From: Sipunculus nudus
Taxonomy: Eukaryota; Annelida; Sipuncula; Golfingiida; Sipunculidae
Reading direction: 5' to 3'
Assembly: GCA_026874595.1 (NCBI GenBank)
Contig: CM049306.1
Coordinates: forward strand, 42,904,019 to 42,968,018
DNA length: 64,000 nucleotides
A program made the translations under genes and the position numbers. Every line of letters begins with the position of its first letter. The stretch's first letter is position 1. Shown here piece after piece: positions 14,882 to 28,800 of this stretch. The notes below the pieces were generated by a model. The model made no database searches. It worked only from the letters and a program-made list of their open reading frames with translations, and was not told where the DNA came from.

Positions 14882-15014
14882 TTTGTAGCTCATCGTCAGA
14901 GTCTGCGTTAGCATCTGCTGCCATCTCTTCTGGCGTCTTCTTCTTGCGACCAATTCTTCCTGCGACAGCTGGATCCTCTTGGGGAGGAGGGTCAACCCTC
15001 TTCTTTAGACCATA
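14882..15014 (-). CDS. cplx: Complexin exon: end of central helix and linker
   Basis: This 133-bp exon starts in phase 0 after a pyrimidine-rich acceptor ending in CAG (15017-15015). It encodes YGLKKRVDPP, completing the DKYGLKK core of the central helix, and ends one base into a codon at donor A|GTAAAT (14882/14881). The middle has a proline-rich stretch followed by RKKKTPEEMAA. That basic-then-TPEE block is typical of invertebrate complexins, and insect complexin has a nearly identical one (recalled, not searched). An acidic run, DSDDEL, follows. The Tyr at the junction corresponds to the SNARE-contact tyrosine of mammalian complexin. The exon lies 38,473 bp from the preceding coding exon and 8,570 bp from the next. 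Confidence 0.95.
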
Positions 15015-15169
15015 CTGAAAAGGAAAAGAAATTTGGTTACACTTAACTCCTCATTATAAATGTCCTTAAATCACAAAGGCAAGATTGTAACAGCTTTGAA
15101 CAGCCTGGGCCTTTGATAATTCAAATGTGTAAACAAAATGCAAAATCCAGATTAGGATTGAAGAAGATG

Positions 15170-15348
15170 CAGTAAAACCTTGCCAAACGACCACCTGGGT
15201 TTAGCGACCACCTTAAAATAATGACAACTTGGCCACAGTCCTGATTCTTTCTTGCTGTTTATATAAGACCCCACTTAGACAACCACCTCAAAAAATGTGA
15301 CAACTTTATCTAAGTCACATTGGTAGTCGTAATTTTGAAGTCTGACTG
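15170..15348. mobile_element. Tc1/mariner-like MITE, 179 bp
   Basis: Imperfect terminal inverted repeats start CAGT and read inward to (A)CGACNACC on both ends: CAGTAAAACC at the left, and the complement of GAAGTCTGACTG at the right. The flanking dinucleotides are TG and CA, consistent with a decayed TA target duplication. Internal AACGACCACC / GCGACCACC words are shared with the elements at 17659 and 48178. No transposase. Confidence 0.55.
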
Positions 15349-15570
15349 CAGTAGGGGATTATTAAAAAGGGAGGCATAACACCCTGGTCTGGGTGTACGA
15401 GTGTGCTGGGAATGCAAACAAGACTTTCTACTTTACTATCACCTGCATATTTAAGCCCTTTTTTGTTAACCAGCATGCAATATTTTTTCTTATTTTCATT
15501 TTTGGAACTCACCTTGATCTGCCCCTGTGGATATATCTCTGTTTGACCCAAAACCTGCCTCAAATATATA

Positions 15571-15727
15571 CAGTTGAACCTCTCTTTATGGGCACCTCTG
15601 TACTAAGGGCACCTCCTATTTATGGCCACTTAGATCCTGAAATCTATAACCTCCCCACTAAGGGCACCTCTCTTCTGTGGGCAAAATGTCCTGTCCTGTC
15701 AGTGTCCATTATTCAGAGGTTCCCCTG
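15571..15727. mobile_element. TA-flanked MITE, 157 bp
   Basis: CAGTTGAACCTCT at the left pairs with the complement of AGAGGTTCCCCTG at the right, with TA on both sides (15569-15570 and 15728-15729). The CAG terminus plus TA duplication is characteristic of Tc1/mariner superfamily non-autonomous elements. The interior repeats a GGGCACCTC word three times. Confidence 0.65.
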
Positions 15728-15729
15728 TA

Positions 15730-17658
15730 TTTACTTATATTACAACCTTGGGTATTTAATATCATGAATGAGTATACAGTCCTGGGAGCAACTGATGGAA
15801 ACTGAATTTTAATTATTCATTATAAGTTTGAATTCTGTATTAATTAATTCAAAAACAGTATTTTCTTTTGAAATTAATTACTTCTGTTTACTTTATTTAA
15901 ATGCACAGGTTGAGATCTCAGGTGAAGGAAATACACTTAGTTTTTATTAAGTTATTCTTCAAATGTCTGCAGATTTTCTGGGTTTTACTGAATGTCTGTC
16001 ACTTTCTAAGCGTCCTACATTGTATCTATGAGGATTAGGGCCTGCATGAAGAGCAATTCTAGACTAATCCACCAAGTGGTTTCATATAGGCACAGAGTGA
16101 ATATCCAAAAATCCTGTGATGATGATACAATAACTTTCTATCTCCATACACATCCAAAACTCAGGATTATTAATGAATAAGACAAATATACACTCTCTGT
16201 CAGCTGATATTCAGGAATGCCCTACATGTTTTCTCTGTCATTCAATGTAAATCAACTGTAACTCTAACTCTGATGACAGACAAGATTAAAAAATAGGGCT
16301 TAGTGAATGAAAGCGGAGAATCCTGTAGAAAATAGATAATCATTTCGTGACTTAATGGCAGAACAGAACATAAATTTATAAATAAGTATGATGAACGGAT
16401 GAGAAAGATGAGCAGAGCATCTATTAATAACTGCTAACCTTGCCCCCACAGAACCATAGTAACATGCTTACCATGTGCATTGATACCAAAGCACACTATA
16501 TTTAAACGAGCCTTCTATTCTTCAGGTGCATGCCACACAATCAGCAGATTAATCCTTTCAGTGCTGAGTCTGAGTGCTATATATTAAATATCCGCATCTG
16601 TGCCCCGCATCTAAAATGTCAAAACCAACCGCAGTCGGGGCAGAAAATGGCTAAAAAAATCTAGAGCTCACCTGGTCGTGAATTCTCTTTTTAAAGGGTT
16701 CTTTATTGCACTGTCCTCGTGTTTTGAATTTGTGATTGGTGGTTTTATTAGTTTTCTGAAATATTGTTGCTCACACAGGCACAATATATTAATGCCTTAG
16801 TCACACCTGAGACTACAAAATATTTTTGGTTTGTCAAAGCACATCATAACGACCAGTCTGTGTTGTCTTCTAGGACGTTCCTCAAATAAACACAAGTCTA
16901 CTGACAGGGTCATAAAATAAAGGTTATAAGCTAAGAGAAAAATATAAAAATAATATAAGATGACTTATACAGAACTGAAAAAGCTACATATTAGAATCAG
17001 GCTCATACTTTTATGCTTCAACCTCTTGTTTTATCAATAAATTTTGTAAAATTTTGAGTATGTCATCATGAATATTTTCTGAACTAGGTTTAAACTGCCA
17101 TACATAATCATGGTCTGACAATATGAATTCCATTAAAAGTATTTTCTTCTGTCTTTACTTTGTTTCAGACATAATATTTTTCAGCGTTCTGTACAAAATA
17201 TACCTTATTATTAGTTTATTACTTAAATGATTTATCCTTTTTTAATTTTGCTGCTTGAAATAGTTTTAATTCAGCTTAACTGAGTTATGATTGGCTATCT
17301 GAAGAAATACTTACTAAGATCATTAGTTCTATGATTGATTATTTACTAAACTTTTATAACTGTATGTAGTTTTTAAATCCAGGGTACAAATTAGGCTAAA
17401 AAATTTACATGCTCTAGGTGCACCCTTGAAACAAAACCTACAAGCACTTAAGATTTCATGATGCCCCTTGTATACTAGTGAAAAAATTTGCTTGTTAAGG
17501 AGTTTCTGTTGCTCAAAGAATAGAAATGCTAATTTATGATTTTGATGTTAATGAATAGTAAAAATATAAAATAGCGCACCAACATTTTTTTATTGGTTTA
17601 TAATATGTGCACAGAGTGCACCCTCAGTAAGATTTCTACCTGCACAAAAGAAAATGTA
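15730..17658. other. Intronic sequence, nothing recognised
   Basis: AT-rich sequence with homopolymer-like runs. No exon, element terminus or tandem array was recognised. Confidence 0.5.
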
Positions 17659-18648
17659 CATTCAAATTTGTCTAATGCGACCACCCAAGGGACTGGGCAC
17701 AAGTGGTCGTAATTGACAAGTGGTTGTAATTGACAGGTTCTGAACATTAAGAACCTGCACAAAACTAGATGAGATGTGTGACAGAAATATACATATAAGA
17801 AAATCTTTATGATTATAAATGAAAAACATATTTGCAGAAGGGAATGATCTTGGTGTTACATGTATTTTGTAATTGCACACAAATGTACATGTACTAATAT
17901 GTTTAATTTGATGTGTTGATAAATAAAATCAGCAATTAACGGCAATATAGTGCAATTTACAGTAATACATAATAATGGGTTGTATGCGAGCAAAGTCAAT
18001 CGCTACACACATTCTGATAAGGTACTCTTCGTACTCAAATTTATAGAGGTTCTTCTAACACGATGAATGTGCTCATATGAACGACTCAAAAGTTGTTTGC
18101 TGACGTCACTGGTTACAAACATCACTTGCTTGTTAGGAACATCATAGATTATCCACTCTTTGTAATAAAGACTTTCATATACTGCACTGAATGGATCAAA
18201 GACAGTTCACAGATCAAAGATTTACTTTGGGGAACCTCCATTCCTGTGGATTAATAGGTCGTGTGAGCCAGTAACGTTGCCCGCCTGGTGCTCCAGGCCG
18301 AGGGTAGACCAAGGTCCCAACAATCACCAGTCTGTGCTCCATACATACTCACACCAGTAAACAAAGAGCGGTGCAAGTGACCGCAACTTCACGCATGGTC
18401 AATCAACTGACAGGTCAGTGCTGGTACTTGATTAGCACAAAGAGTGCCCGCAGTAGGCAGGTCAATTAATAAGTAATATGTCACTTTGGTCAGGAAAAAC
18501 TGCCTGTATTCCGTAATAGCCAGGTGGTCGTATTTCACACTTTTTATCTATAGATAATATAATGGAATTTCGAAAGGGACTGATATCTAGTGGTTGTAAT
18601 AGCCAGGTGCCCGCATTTCACAGGTGGTCGTTCAGACAGGTGGGACTG
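17659..18648. mobile_element. Long non-autonomous TIR element, 990 bp
   Basis: The right end, read inward on the minus strand, is CAGTCCCACCTGTCTGAACG followed by ACCACCTG. It matches almost base for base the left end of the 85-bp element at 48178. The left end, CATTCAAATTTGTCTAATGC followed by GACCACC, is the decayed partner. TA flanks both ends (17657-17658 and 18649-18650). The interior contains several more copies of the terminal word (GTGGTCGTAATTGACA, GTGGTCGTATTTCACA), so ends were duplicated or nested. The core at 18240-18430 is GC-richer and unidentified. No transposase frame was seen. Confidence 0.6.
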
Positions 18649-18650
18649 TA

Positions 18651-21600
18651 CATGCAAACCTGCACATCTATTTTGCACCCTGGAATCTGTACATTTACCT
18701 AAACAACCACATATAGCAGCAACATAACTATCAAAATAATACTGTGACAGAATGTTAACCTCTGCATAGAATAACAAATTCAAACAAATGCTTCAGTTTG
18801 GCCTAACAATATATGAAGACTCCTAATTTATCTTTCAATTTAAGCCAGAGCTGCAGATAAAATACTGTCCAATCTTCAAGCAATATACCATTGAATCTTG
18901 TTTGTGCTGCCACCAAATGACTTTGCAGTTAAAGTAGAAAATAAACCTACATATCACTGTGATAAATATAAAGCCCACCTCCCATAAACTAATTTTTTAT
19001 TGCCAACCATTTTTTTGTAACTAGCTGGAAAAATCTACAAGTCTCGCTGCCAGGTGAGTGCCCGCACACATAATGATTTTTCCTGCAGGACTGATTTCTA
19101 CGGTCACTTTGGTCACTTCTGATTTTGTCTCCATGGTGATTTCTCTGGTCAAAAGTTATAAAAAGAAGGAAAGGTAGGTTGAAAATCAGCTGATAATTTT
19201 GGTTATTTCTTCAAATCAACTAAATTTTCAGTCCGCTTTTATCTGGCCGACAGCACCCTCGCATCCACTGGCCAGAAAACTGGGTAGATGGAGAACGGCT
19301 TAACAGAGTGAAAAGCTGTCACAGCAGTGCCACCTGGTGATGAATTAGGAGTTATGTTGAAATAGCTGCTTCATGGTAATGAACTTCATGATGTGTGGTC
19401 AGTGAAAAAATTATGAATTAACATCTTGTCTAGTTGCTTGTTAACTGCAGTGCCTGGTAAAACCACAATATTTTTGTACTGTTTACATGTCTGATAAATC
19501 TACTTGGCTATTCAATCTGTCTATGTTGTATGATTTTCAATATTTAACGTGGTACTATGCATAAAGGAAAGAACAGAATATCAGACAACTGTATGATAAC
19601 TGATCCCCTGCATATTATAACAAGGCTTTGTTAATTAACACAAATCATTTGAAACTTTTATTCATTCTGAATAAACTGAATATTGCAACAAAACATAGAA
19701 CTTATTGTAAATCAGAAGGCATCTTTTACACAGCAATAACTCAATCATGAGATCGATCGATCAAGTAAGAGAGAACAAATTAGTCCAATTATTCACCACA
19801 GGTGTCAGCACTGAAGGACAAATAATTCAGCAAGGGAGTGATGAAAGCAGGAAACACTTAAGTGTCTATGGGAAAATTAGCAGTTCTTAAAGTACATTGA
19901 TGAAGCCATAAAACCCAGCAGGATGCCTAGAGCACTAAACACAGAATACCTAGTCCCTAGATGTATAATGACATGAACATACATTAAGAGTAATAGAACA
20001 TCTTTACCCACATGGCCCCTTCTCTTTTCCCAGAGCTGACGTTAATCATAAGAACTTCCTACTGAGTAAGAAATGGAGCTCCAAGACAAAACAGTCATTA
20101 TGTCTCTAATGGTTTTTACAAGCTCTAATGAGTATCTACGGCACAATTTTTGGTGTCAGGAACAACAGAAATGTCTCTGCTAAGAACAGGTATGCAGTTC
20201 TAAAAGATGCTCAGATCGCCAGATTCATGATCCTTTTCCTGAGTTAAGTCTATGTTTTTAACTTGCATACATGTATACATGGAATGACTACTCATTTTCT
20301 GATCTTTCATGTACACAATGAGTAATTACACTGAGGTCACAGCAATATTGGTCAATACTTTTTAATACTACAGCTTTTTCAGTTAATTTTATTGTTTTCT
20401 CTCAGTATTGTCTAATCTCAAAATATCTTAAAAGGTTAAATATGGATTAAAAAAATTAAATAATAAGTCTTGTAAAATGGATAAAGCCATACAAAAATGA
20501 GGATCTGACCTGTGAACTTGATTGATTTACATGCTTAATTTCAAAGAAACCTTAGTGTTGTTTTTTTATGTTAGGTATAGCAACCAAAGATCATCATGCA
20601 GTCACACTAAAGATCACAAGAATATGTAAGAAGGAAGCCATCTGAATTCCAGCTTTTTATCACATTAAAACATGCCGAATAGCAAAGTCATAATCTGTCA
20701 TTAAGATGCTAATGCAAATCATTAGTTGCCAGTCATTCCCACTGATAAGATCAGTAGGTTTTTTTTCTCTATTTTCCCTCTTTTTCCCAGGATTTCCAAG
20801 AGTGCAACCTGGACCAGTATTTACCACTTGGTATTTATCATCCTGGGAAAAGTAAAAAAAATTTGAACTTACAATATATATTGGGTCAATGCCCAGTGAA
20901 ACATGAACTACATTAACTACATTAAGCTTGACAAGATAAATATGTTACCTGCCTCATTTATTTGTAGATACGCCAACTGGATACATGTAAATACTTGGGA
21001 GAGAATAAAGATACCACATGCCTTGGTGAAGATCATAGAAAATGTAATATAAAAAGCCACATGGCAAAGGATAGACTAAAATCCTAAGATCTGATGTTCA
21101 TTAGCTGGATAATTAGGCATACATTGTTGATACAGTTTTGTTAATTTTCGGTTAATGGGCTAGACCACTGATGTGGTTCACTGTGAATGAAGGCTAGAAC
21201 ACTGGAAACAGCGGCCAGCATTTCCTGCAAAACACAATACCAGGTCATTAAGGGGCTGCAGCGCTGCTTTGGATATAACCTCCAAGGATGTGAATACAGC
21301 AGAGAACAGACTCCAAGGAAAAGTTTATCTCCGCAAATAAAATAAACCAACTGTGTATCGACCCCAAGTCCTTGCTCTCCTGTATATTTACTTGACACTC
21401 AGTGCCTTTGGCTCACCAAACACACAGTGCATACACAATTCAGGTTCTAGCCTGAAAAAAGGCTTTTATTGACTGAAAACCTTTCTGCAAAGCAGGTTTG
21501 AGCAAAATTGACTCTGTTGTCTTGCTGAGCTGATATTACCTAAAGTTGTCGGCTAAAATAATGACACTCAAGGTTTCTTATTAAATTCATACAATTTGAT

Positions 21601-24600
21601 AAATTTATGCAGAATTGCCTTGGTGAGTTTTCAAATTATCTGCTTATGTCAACCAATTCAATTCACAATTATTAGTTTTGTGAAAATGATCAGATAATGA
21701 TTCCAATGAGGTTTCCGCAGGGGAGGCAATAGTTTAATAATAATAATAATAAGCCTTGTTCTGTCTCTCTGCAGCCCAGAGATGGAATCAGATTTATTTG
21801 AGTCTCTCCTAGGTCTTGGATGAATATGTCATGTTAAAATTGTTTCAACTGAGTAACCTACTTTCTGAACCTGTGAGCATCTTAAGGCCACAGTGTCAGT
21901 CCTGTGACCAATATATTTGCATACTAATCTACTAAAAGAATTAAAAATTCCCAAACCTGAATTGCAATATAAACAAATCTACCTATTTGTATTCCCTATA
22001 TTACCTCAAACATCAGACCAGGCCTGTTGCTCCTATAATGAATTCCACTTTGTTATCACACCAAGTCAGGCAGCCCCGGAGTGATACAAAGGGAATCAAT
22101 CTCTTCCGCAAAGTCAACATCATAGATGCAACAGCAGAAGAGGAACAGTTTCATGAAAAAAATAACTGATAGTGCTCTTACTGACAGAGCCTTGGTCTTT
22201 GCTATTGGAGCATTTACATAAATCCTGACTGCAGAAATATTAAGAAACTGTTACATCTGCTTTTCATAACTACCAATAATGTCATAAAATTCAAACTAAA
22301 AACCTTGGTTATACATGGAGGTATAATTTCCCAAATATTTTCTGCTGCATTGAACATTGTTTGGAAGGCCGTAAGACTGCCAAAAATATCAGCCCATGTT
22401 GAGCAATGATAAAGAAATTTTAAGTTAATGAACAGTATTGGTTTAATTTTCAATCAGATAACAAAACATTTGATCTTATTTATTGCTTTCAAATCAAAAT
22501 ACTTCATATATACCTAATATACGGCAATATACAGCACATATGTGCCGCATGTTGACATCGTTTGACACCATTGACAGTTGGTAGATGGCCCTATATGTGC
22601 TGGCATTGGGCACCATAAGGGCTATGGGATTTCTTTCATGGGGAAAAGAACCATGACACACTAATTACTTGTAAAACAACTTGACCCAAGTGAGGAATAC
22701 TGGTCTGAATGTGATTGCTTCCTTTCCTGAATTAGCCTACTGGAGACAGCGTCATGGTCAGATGATCAGTTATGTGATCAAAGCTGCGTCTAGCTCTAGC
22801 TCCCGTAGACTCTCCCCACAGGATCCTGGATATCTATTGCGCACAAATGCAGTCAGGCCTAATCTTTACAATATGGTACAGGTGAAGCTCACAGGCAGCA
22901 CAGCTGTCAGGTGTTCTCTGTGCACCCTGCCACTTGCACTTTAACTTGATACTTTAACCTATATCTTACATAAAACAATTCTGTTACGGTCTGATTGAGC
23001 ACATTTCTTAATTAAGCTAATAAAATATTAGCTTTGATTACAGTTGTAATGATCTGATAGCTGTACTTGATTTAAGAAACTTTGTTAGTACAGCTAAGTC
23101 TGAATGACTGTCATTCTCAAAAGTTCACTGCCACGGTACCTGTAAATTTTCCAGTGGCTATCAGAAATACAAAATACTTCATCCACGATTTGGGCAAGAA
23201 ACAGGATGTGTATTATACACAGGGTTGTTGGTTTTTCCACCAAAATTGTGGCTCTAAATGGGGGTGCAGATAATCTATGGTAGCAGATTATCTTTGGTAA
23301 AAGAAAGTAAAACACAAATCACTATGTTGCTAGTTAGACAAGGACAGGACATATGTTTTTGAGAGATTTTATGAAACGGCTATTACATTTATAAAATCAA
23401 CCTTTCCATCACTGGCAACTTAAGAGAAATATTATCATTTATTATAACCACCTCTGCCTTTCAATTTCACGGCTTACTGCATGGATAACATATTGATATA
23501 CATTGGATGATAATGAGGGTATATATAGTATGAATGGCCGTTCACCTGTGTTGAGGGGCTGGTTTATTCTAGCCGTGACAACCCGACTCAGTAGGCAATC
23601 GGATAATTTGGCTGGTAAGCCTACTTGAGTCATGACACAAGTAATATTTAGGAATGTATTGCAGTGGTCTTGCATCAGGTTGCATTCATATTGTGGTGAA
23701 TGGCCCATTATCTCAATATTATGCTAAGAAAAATGAATTAACACAATAGTATACATGTGAGCTCACAACCAAAACTGAAACACTGTCTCCATGGACAATG
23801 GTCATTTCCTGTATCGCCTGCAAGCTGCCTGTGTCCTGTAACCCGCTTGTCATGCGGTTATAAAATTAACAAACTTGCCAAGGGGTTTACCCATGTGCTG
23901 GGCTAAAACAGAACTTCTCTCCATCATGTTTGGTACTATTAGAAAGAACACAAAAAATGCTAACAATTGGTCTGGTTTATGGAGATTGACAGTGTACCTG
24001 TAGGCCATGAAATGTTGTCAAAAATGACGAAAATATTTGCATCTTCATAAGGCCTTATAATGCATTCCTCAGACTTAGATGTAAAGACACTCTGGCGCCA
24101 GTAATCTGGTCGTAATGCCAGAAGGTAGATATGACGCTAGGTTTATTCATGAAGGCTTCATTTTCCCGATAATTTCCCTTTTGTGAATATTATGAAGTTT
24201 AAACCCTCTCAAACCTAAAGACAACAACAGTTTATTACCCATGGCTGACTGAGCAATACGGTACCAGTATGATAAATAAGGTCATCTTTGTAAGTGAATA
24301 TAAGATTGTGTACTTGACTTTAGCCGATTGTTATTCAGATCTGGATGGACCTGCTTTGCAGCAACAGTCTGTAGTTAAAGTTAGCATCACTGGTATATGT
24401 TTGTATTGTGTTACATTATTTGTTATAGGTATTTCAAACAAAATAGAACTGATATATACTGAACCACCAGGCTGTCTCATCTCCACATGGGAGCTTACAG
24501 TTGACTGTCAAGGTACACAAGGTAAAACATAGATATCATCTCAACTGAAAATGCACCTTTATTTGTCTTATAAAAAGGACTGCTGGATTATCCCTATGTC

Positions 24601-25888
24601 CTATGTACATATAAAATAAATCCAGAAGCCACATTACCATATTTATTCTATAAATTTGATCACTCCACATTTTTGACCACAAAAAATTATCCATATTATA
24701 TACATTAACATCTTGGTACCTTCATACACTCACTTCATAGATAGTGCCACCTACAGGCAAAGGACTTAACCTTTATTTGAGAAAAAACATATAAAAAGAC
24801 CAACACAGTTTTTAACCTAAATGTCCAATTCAGTTGTATAGTGCCTTTACTGGAACAGTCACGCTCCATGTTAAAATGGCAGCCAAACAAGACGGTCTGA
24901 GAACAATGACATTATAAAAATATTCAGAATCAGTCATTGGTGTTGAGTGGTGAAGAAAAGCCAGCCCAAGATGCTGGTTTGACTGGAATGATAAATTTCC
25001 CATAACCAATAAGGCTCCTGGAGTGACAGTCAACTGATAACTGGTTCCAGTCTCCAAACAGCCCAGGCAGGGCTTGTGCTGCTGACAGGCGTTTTATAAT
25101 CTGAGACCGGAGGCAGCTGGCTGCATGTATAATAACAGAGGCTGGTTGTTGGACCAGCATACCAGTGCTGCAAAACCCCTGCTGAACAGAAATGGTTTTC
25201 CTTCTAAAACAAGGAAAGATCATAAATATTTCACAAAATGCAAGCTAGCTAAGAGTAGGGTTGTGCAATAAATTAACAAAAATATCCAAGGCTTGGAAAA
25301 TGTTATTAAACAATAGGTTTATTCAGCATGCTTGCCAGAAAAACAATTAAGTTCACCTTATATGGTGGCCAGGGCATTCCAGTAAAGGTTGCAAAACCAA
25401 TCTCTGAAGGATGCTTATGGTTTTGTGACAAAATAAGATGGTTATTTCACAGATCAACATAATAAATAAGCTAATCCAACTGTCACGTTCTCAGTTCATC
25501 TAAGTTACCATTAACTAATGTCAAGCTTTCTCATTGTGTTTACTAGGACCAGCAAGCCAGAGCAATGGATTCCATAAGTGCAGTGAACTACTCTATGGGT
25601 GTGATGCACTGACCGGTGTTCTGCAACACAGACTGTAAGAAAACACTATACAAGTTTCAGTAAGAATGAAAATTTTCCATCTTGACTCGAATCAAATCTA
25701 AATGACGAATTCATTTTGAAGAAAGTCTTTTTTGTTTCCAACAGGTTAAAGAGATCTGCATGAAAATAAAGGATGCGATTCTTCAAAATCTTCATTTTGG
25801 CTTAAATATCATGTTATATTGTTACGGAACTTAATATAAACAGATCATGTATGCGTGATGAACACAAATTTTGTAATGCAGATAAAAA
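18651..25888. other. Intronic sequence, no gene seen
   Basis: Mostly unique-looking AT-rich sequence. Contains a short (AAT)n tract at 21735-21751. Open frames here (up to 97 codons) lack domains, are not flanked by convincing splice sites, and overlap each other on both strands. No element termini were recognised. Confidence 0.5.
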
Positions 25889-28800
25889 CAAGTGACCCAT
25901 TGGTCATGACGCTCAGCTGACTGGGAAGAGATTCGTAAAAGGAAATTTTATCATCTGAATGGTAGTATAAACCCATTCACCTGAAGCATCAAACAGATTA
26001 ACCAACACGCCAAGATTGTGTCTGTATTTATATATCTCAAAAATAGAGAAAAAATGCGTAAACTTTAAAAAAACAGGTGGCTCCACCAGTCTGCAGAAAC
26101 TAATACAAACACATGGTCAATATCCATGCAAAGAATCATGGTGATCTCTGCATTAGTTGTTTAGATACTTCAGCTTTTGTATCAAATTTTCCATTATTCT
26201 GAGGGATACTTCTGAGTCCAAAAACTTGAAGGATATGGGTAACAGAGACCTAATTTCAGGTTTCCACAGACATGTTTCATGGGTCTCCTTGCATGACAAG
26301 AACGAAGAATCCAGGTCCAGTAGTTACAATTTGTACCCTGTTGACAGATAACAACATCTTTAAAGGTCTAAAAAAATAGAGAAAAAAATTCGTAAAAATT
26401 TGAAAAAAAAATAGAGGTGGCACACCCGTCTGCAGAAACTGATGGAACACCTCATGATCAATATGTTGAACACCTCACGATCAATATGTATGCCAAAAAT
26501 AATGAACATCAGTGTTGTAGTTATTGAGATACTGCAGTTTTTGTATCAAATTTTTCATTATTCTGGGGGGTATTTTGGATCCATACAGCTCATGGGTCTC
26601 CTTGCATGACCCTGTGTGTCAAGAATGAAGATTCTTGGTCAAGTTGTTATGATTTGTGCCCTGTTAACAGATGTTCATATCTTTAAGGGTCTCAAAAATT
26701 GAGAAAAAAAATCATAAAAACACCCGAACAAATACAGATGGTGCCACCAGTCTGCAGAAACTGATGAAACACTCAATGATCAATATCCATGCAAACAATT
26801 ATGGTGATCTCTGCATTAGTTGTTCAGATACTTCAACTTTTGTATCAAATTTTCCATGATTCTGAGCTGTACTTTGAAGTGCCATAGCTCAAAGGATATG
26901 GGTAACAGAGACCTAATTTCAGGTTTCCATGGGTCTCCCTGTGTGGCAAGAATGAAGATTCTAGGTCCAGTTGTTATGATTTGTACCCTGTTGACAGATA
27001 ACTACATCCTAAAAGTTCTCAAAAATAGAGAAAAAAAATTGTAAAAATTTGAAAAAATACAGGTGGCGCCACCAGTCTGCAGGAACTGATGAAACACCTC
27101 TTGATCAATATGTATGCCACAAATCATGACCATCAGTGTTGTAATTATTGGGATGTTGCAGTTTTTTTTTTATCAAATTTTCCATTATTCCGGGGGGGTA
27201 ATTGGGAGCCCCACAACTCAAAGGATATGGGTAACGAAGACCTTATTTCTGGTTTCCATGAAGACCTTTCATAGGTCTCTCACTGTGTCAAGAATAAAGA
27301 TTCTCAGTCCAGTTTTTACGATTTGTGCCCACTTAACAGATGTTCATATTTTTAAAGGTCTCAAAAATAGAGAAAATAATTCGTCAAAAATTGAAAAATA
27401 CAGGTGGCGCCACCAGTCTGCAGAAACTAATGAAAAATCTCATGATCAATATGTATGCCAAAAATCATGACCCTCAGTGATGTAGTTAATGAGATATTGA
27501 AGTTTTTGTATGAAATTTTTGACTATTCTGGGGGGGGGGTACTTTGGGGCCCCATAGCTAGAAGGATATGTTTAACAGAGACCTAATTATTGGTTTCCAT
27601 GGAGACTTTTCATAGGTCTCTCAGTGTGTCAAGAATGAGGATTCTAGGTCCAGTCTTTAAGATTTGTGCCCTGTTAACAGATGTTCACATTTTTAAAGGT
27701 CTCAAAAATAGAGAAAAAAATTCGTAAAAAAAAAAAAACTAGATGTGTCGGAACGACACGAATGCCCCCGCCTTGGGCAAATTAGAAACATTTGTAAAAT
27801 TTTGAAAATTTTTTTAAGTTCAGGAGGTGTCGTATGGTCAAAAGTAGGTCAACAAGGGCAAAATGCAAACTCGATCTGTAACGGGTCATTATCAAGCAAC
27901 ACACCAAAAATCATGCCAGTATATGCAGGCATTGTGAAAAAAAGTCCATACATGTGCATTTTCCATAAAAATTTCTGTCTTTCATGAAATTTTCTATGTT
28001 TAGGAGCCATAAAACAATCAAAAGTATGTCAACCGGGATGAAACGTGAACTCGATCTGTAACTGTCATTATCTGCCCACACATAAAAAATCAGGGTGGTA
28101 TCTGCAGGCATTGAGGAAAAAAAGTAAGTACATATGCATTTGTTATGAAAATTTATATTTTTCATGAAACTTTCTATGTTCAGGAGCAGTCAAATGGTCA
28201 AAAGTAGGTCAACTGAGAGAAAACAAGAACTCTATCTGTAACTGGTCATTATCTGCCTACACACCAAAAATCAGGCCCGTATCTGCAGGCACTGTGAAAA
28301 AAAGTCCATACATATGCACCTTTTTATGAAATTTTCTTTGTTAGAGCACCGTCAAACGGTCAAAAATAGGTCAACTGGGAAAAAACGTGAACTTGATCTG
28401 TAACTGGTCATTATCTGCCCACACACCAAAAATCAGGCCAATATCTGCAGGTATTGTGATACAAGTGTCTGTACAAGTGTATTTGTCATGAAAATTTATG
28501 TTTTACATGAAATTTTCTATGTTCTGGAGCCGTAAAACAGTCAAAAGTAGGTCAACCAGGACGAAATGTGAACTCAATCTGTAACTGGTCAATATCTGGC
28601 CACACACCAAAAATCAGGCCAATATCTGCAGGCATTGCGAAAAAAAGTCCGTACCTGTGTATTTGTCATGATATTTCATATTTTTCATGAAATTTTCTAT
28701 GTTCAGGAGCCGTAAAACGGTCAAAAGTAGGTCAACCAGGACGAAATGCGAACTTGATCTGTAACAGGTCTATATCTGCCCACACACCAAAAATCAGGCT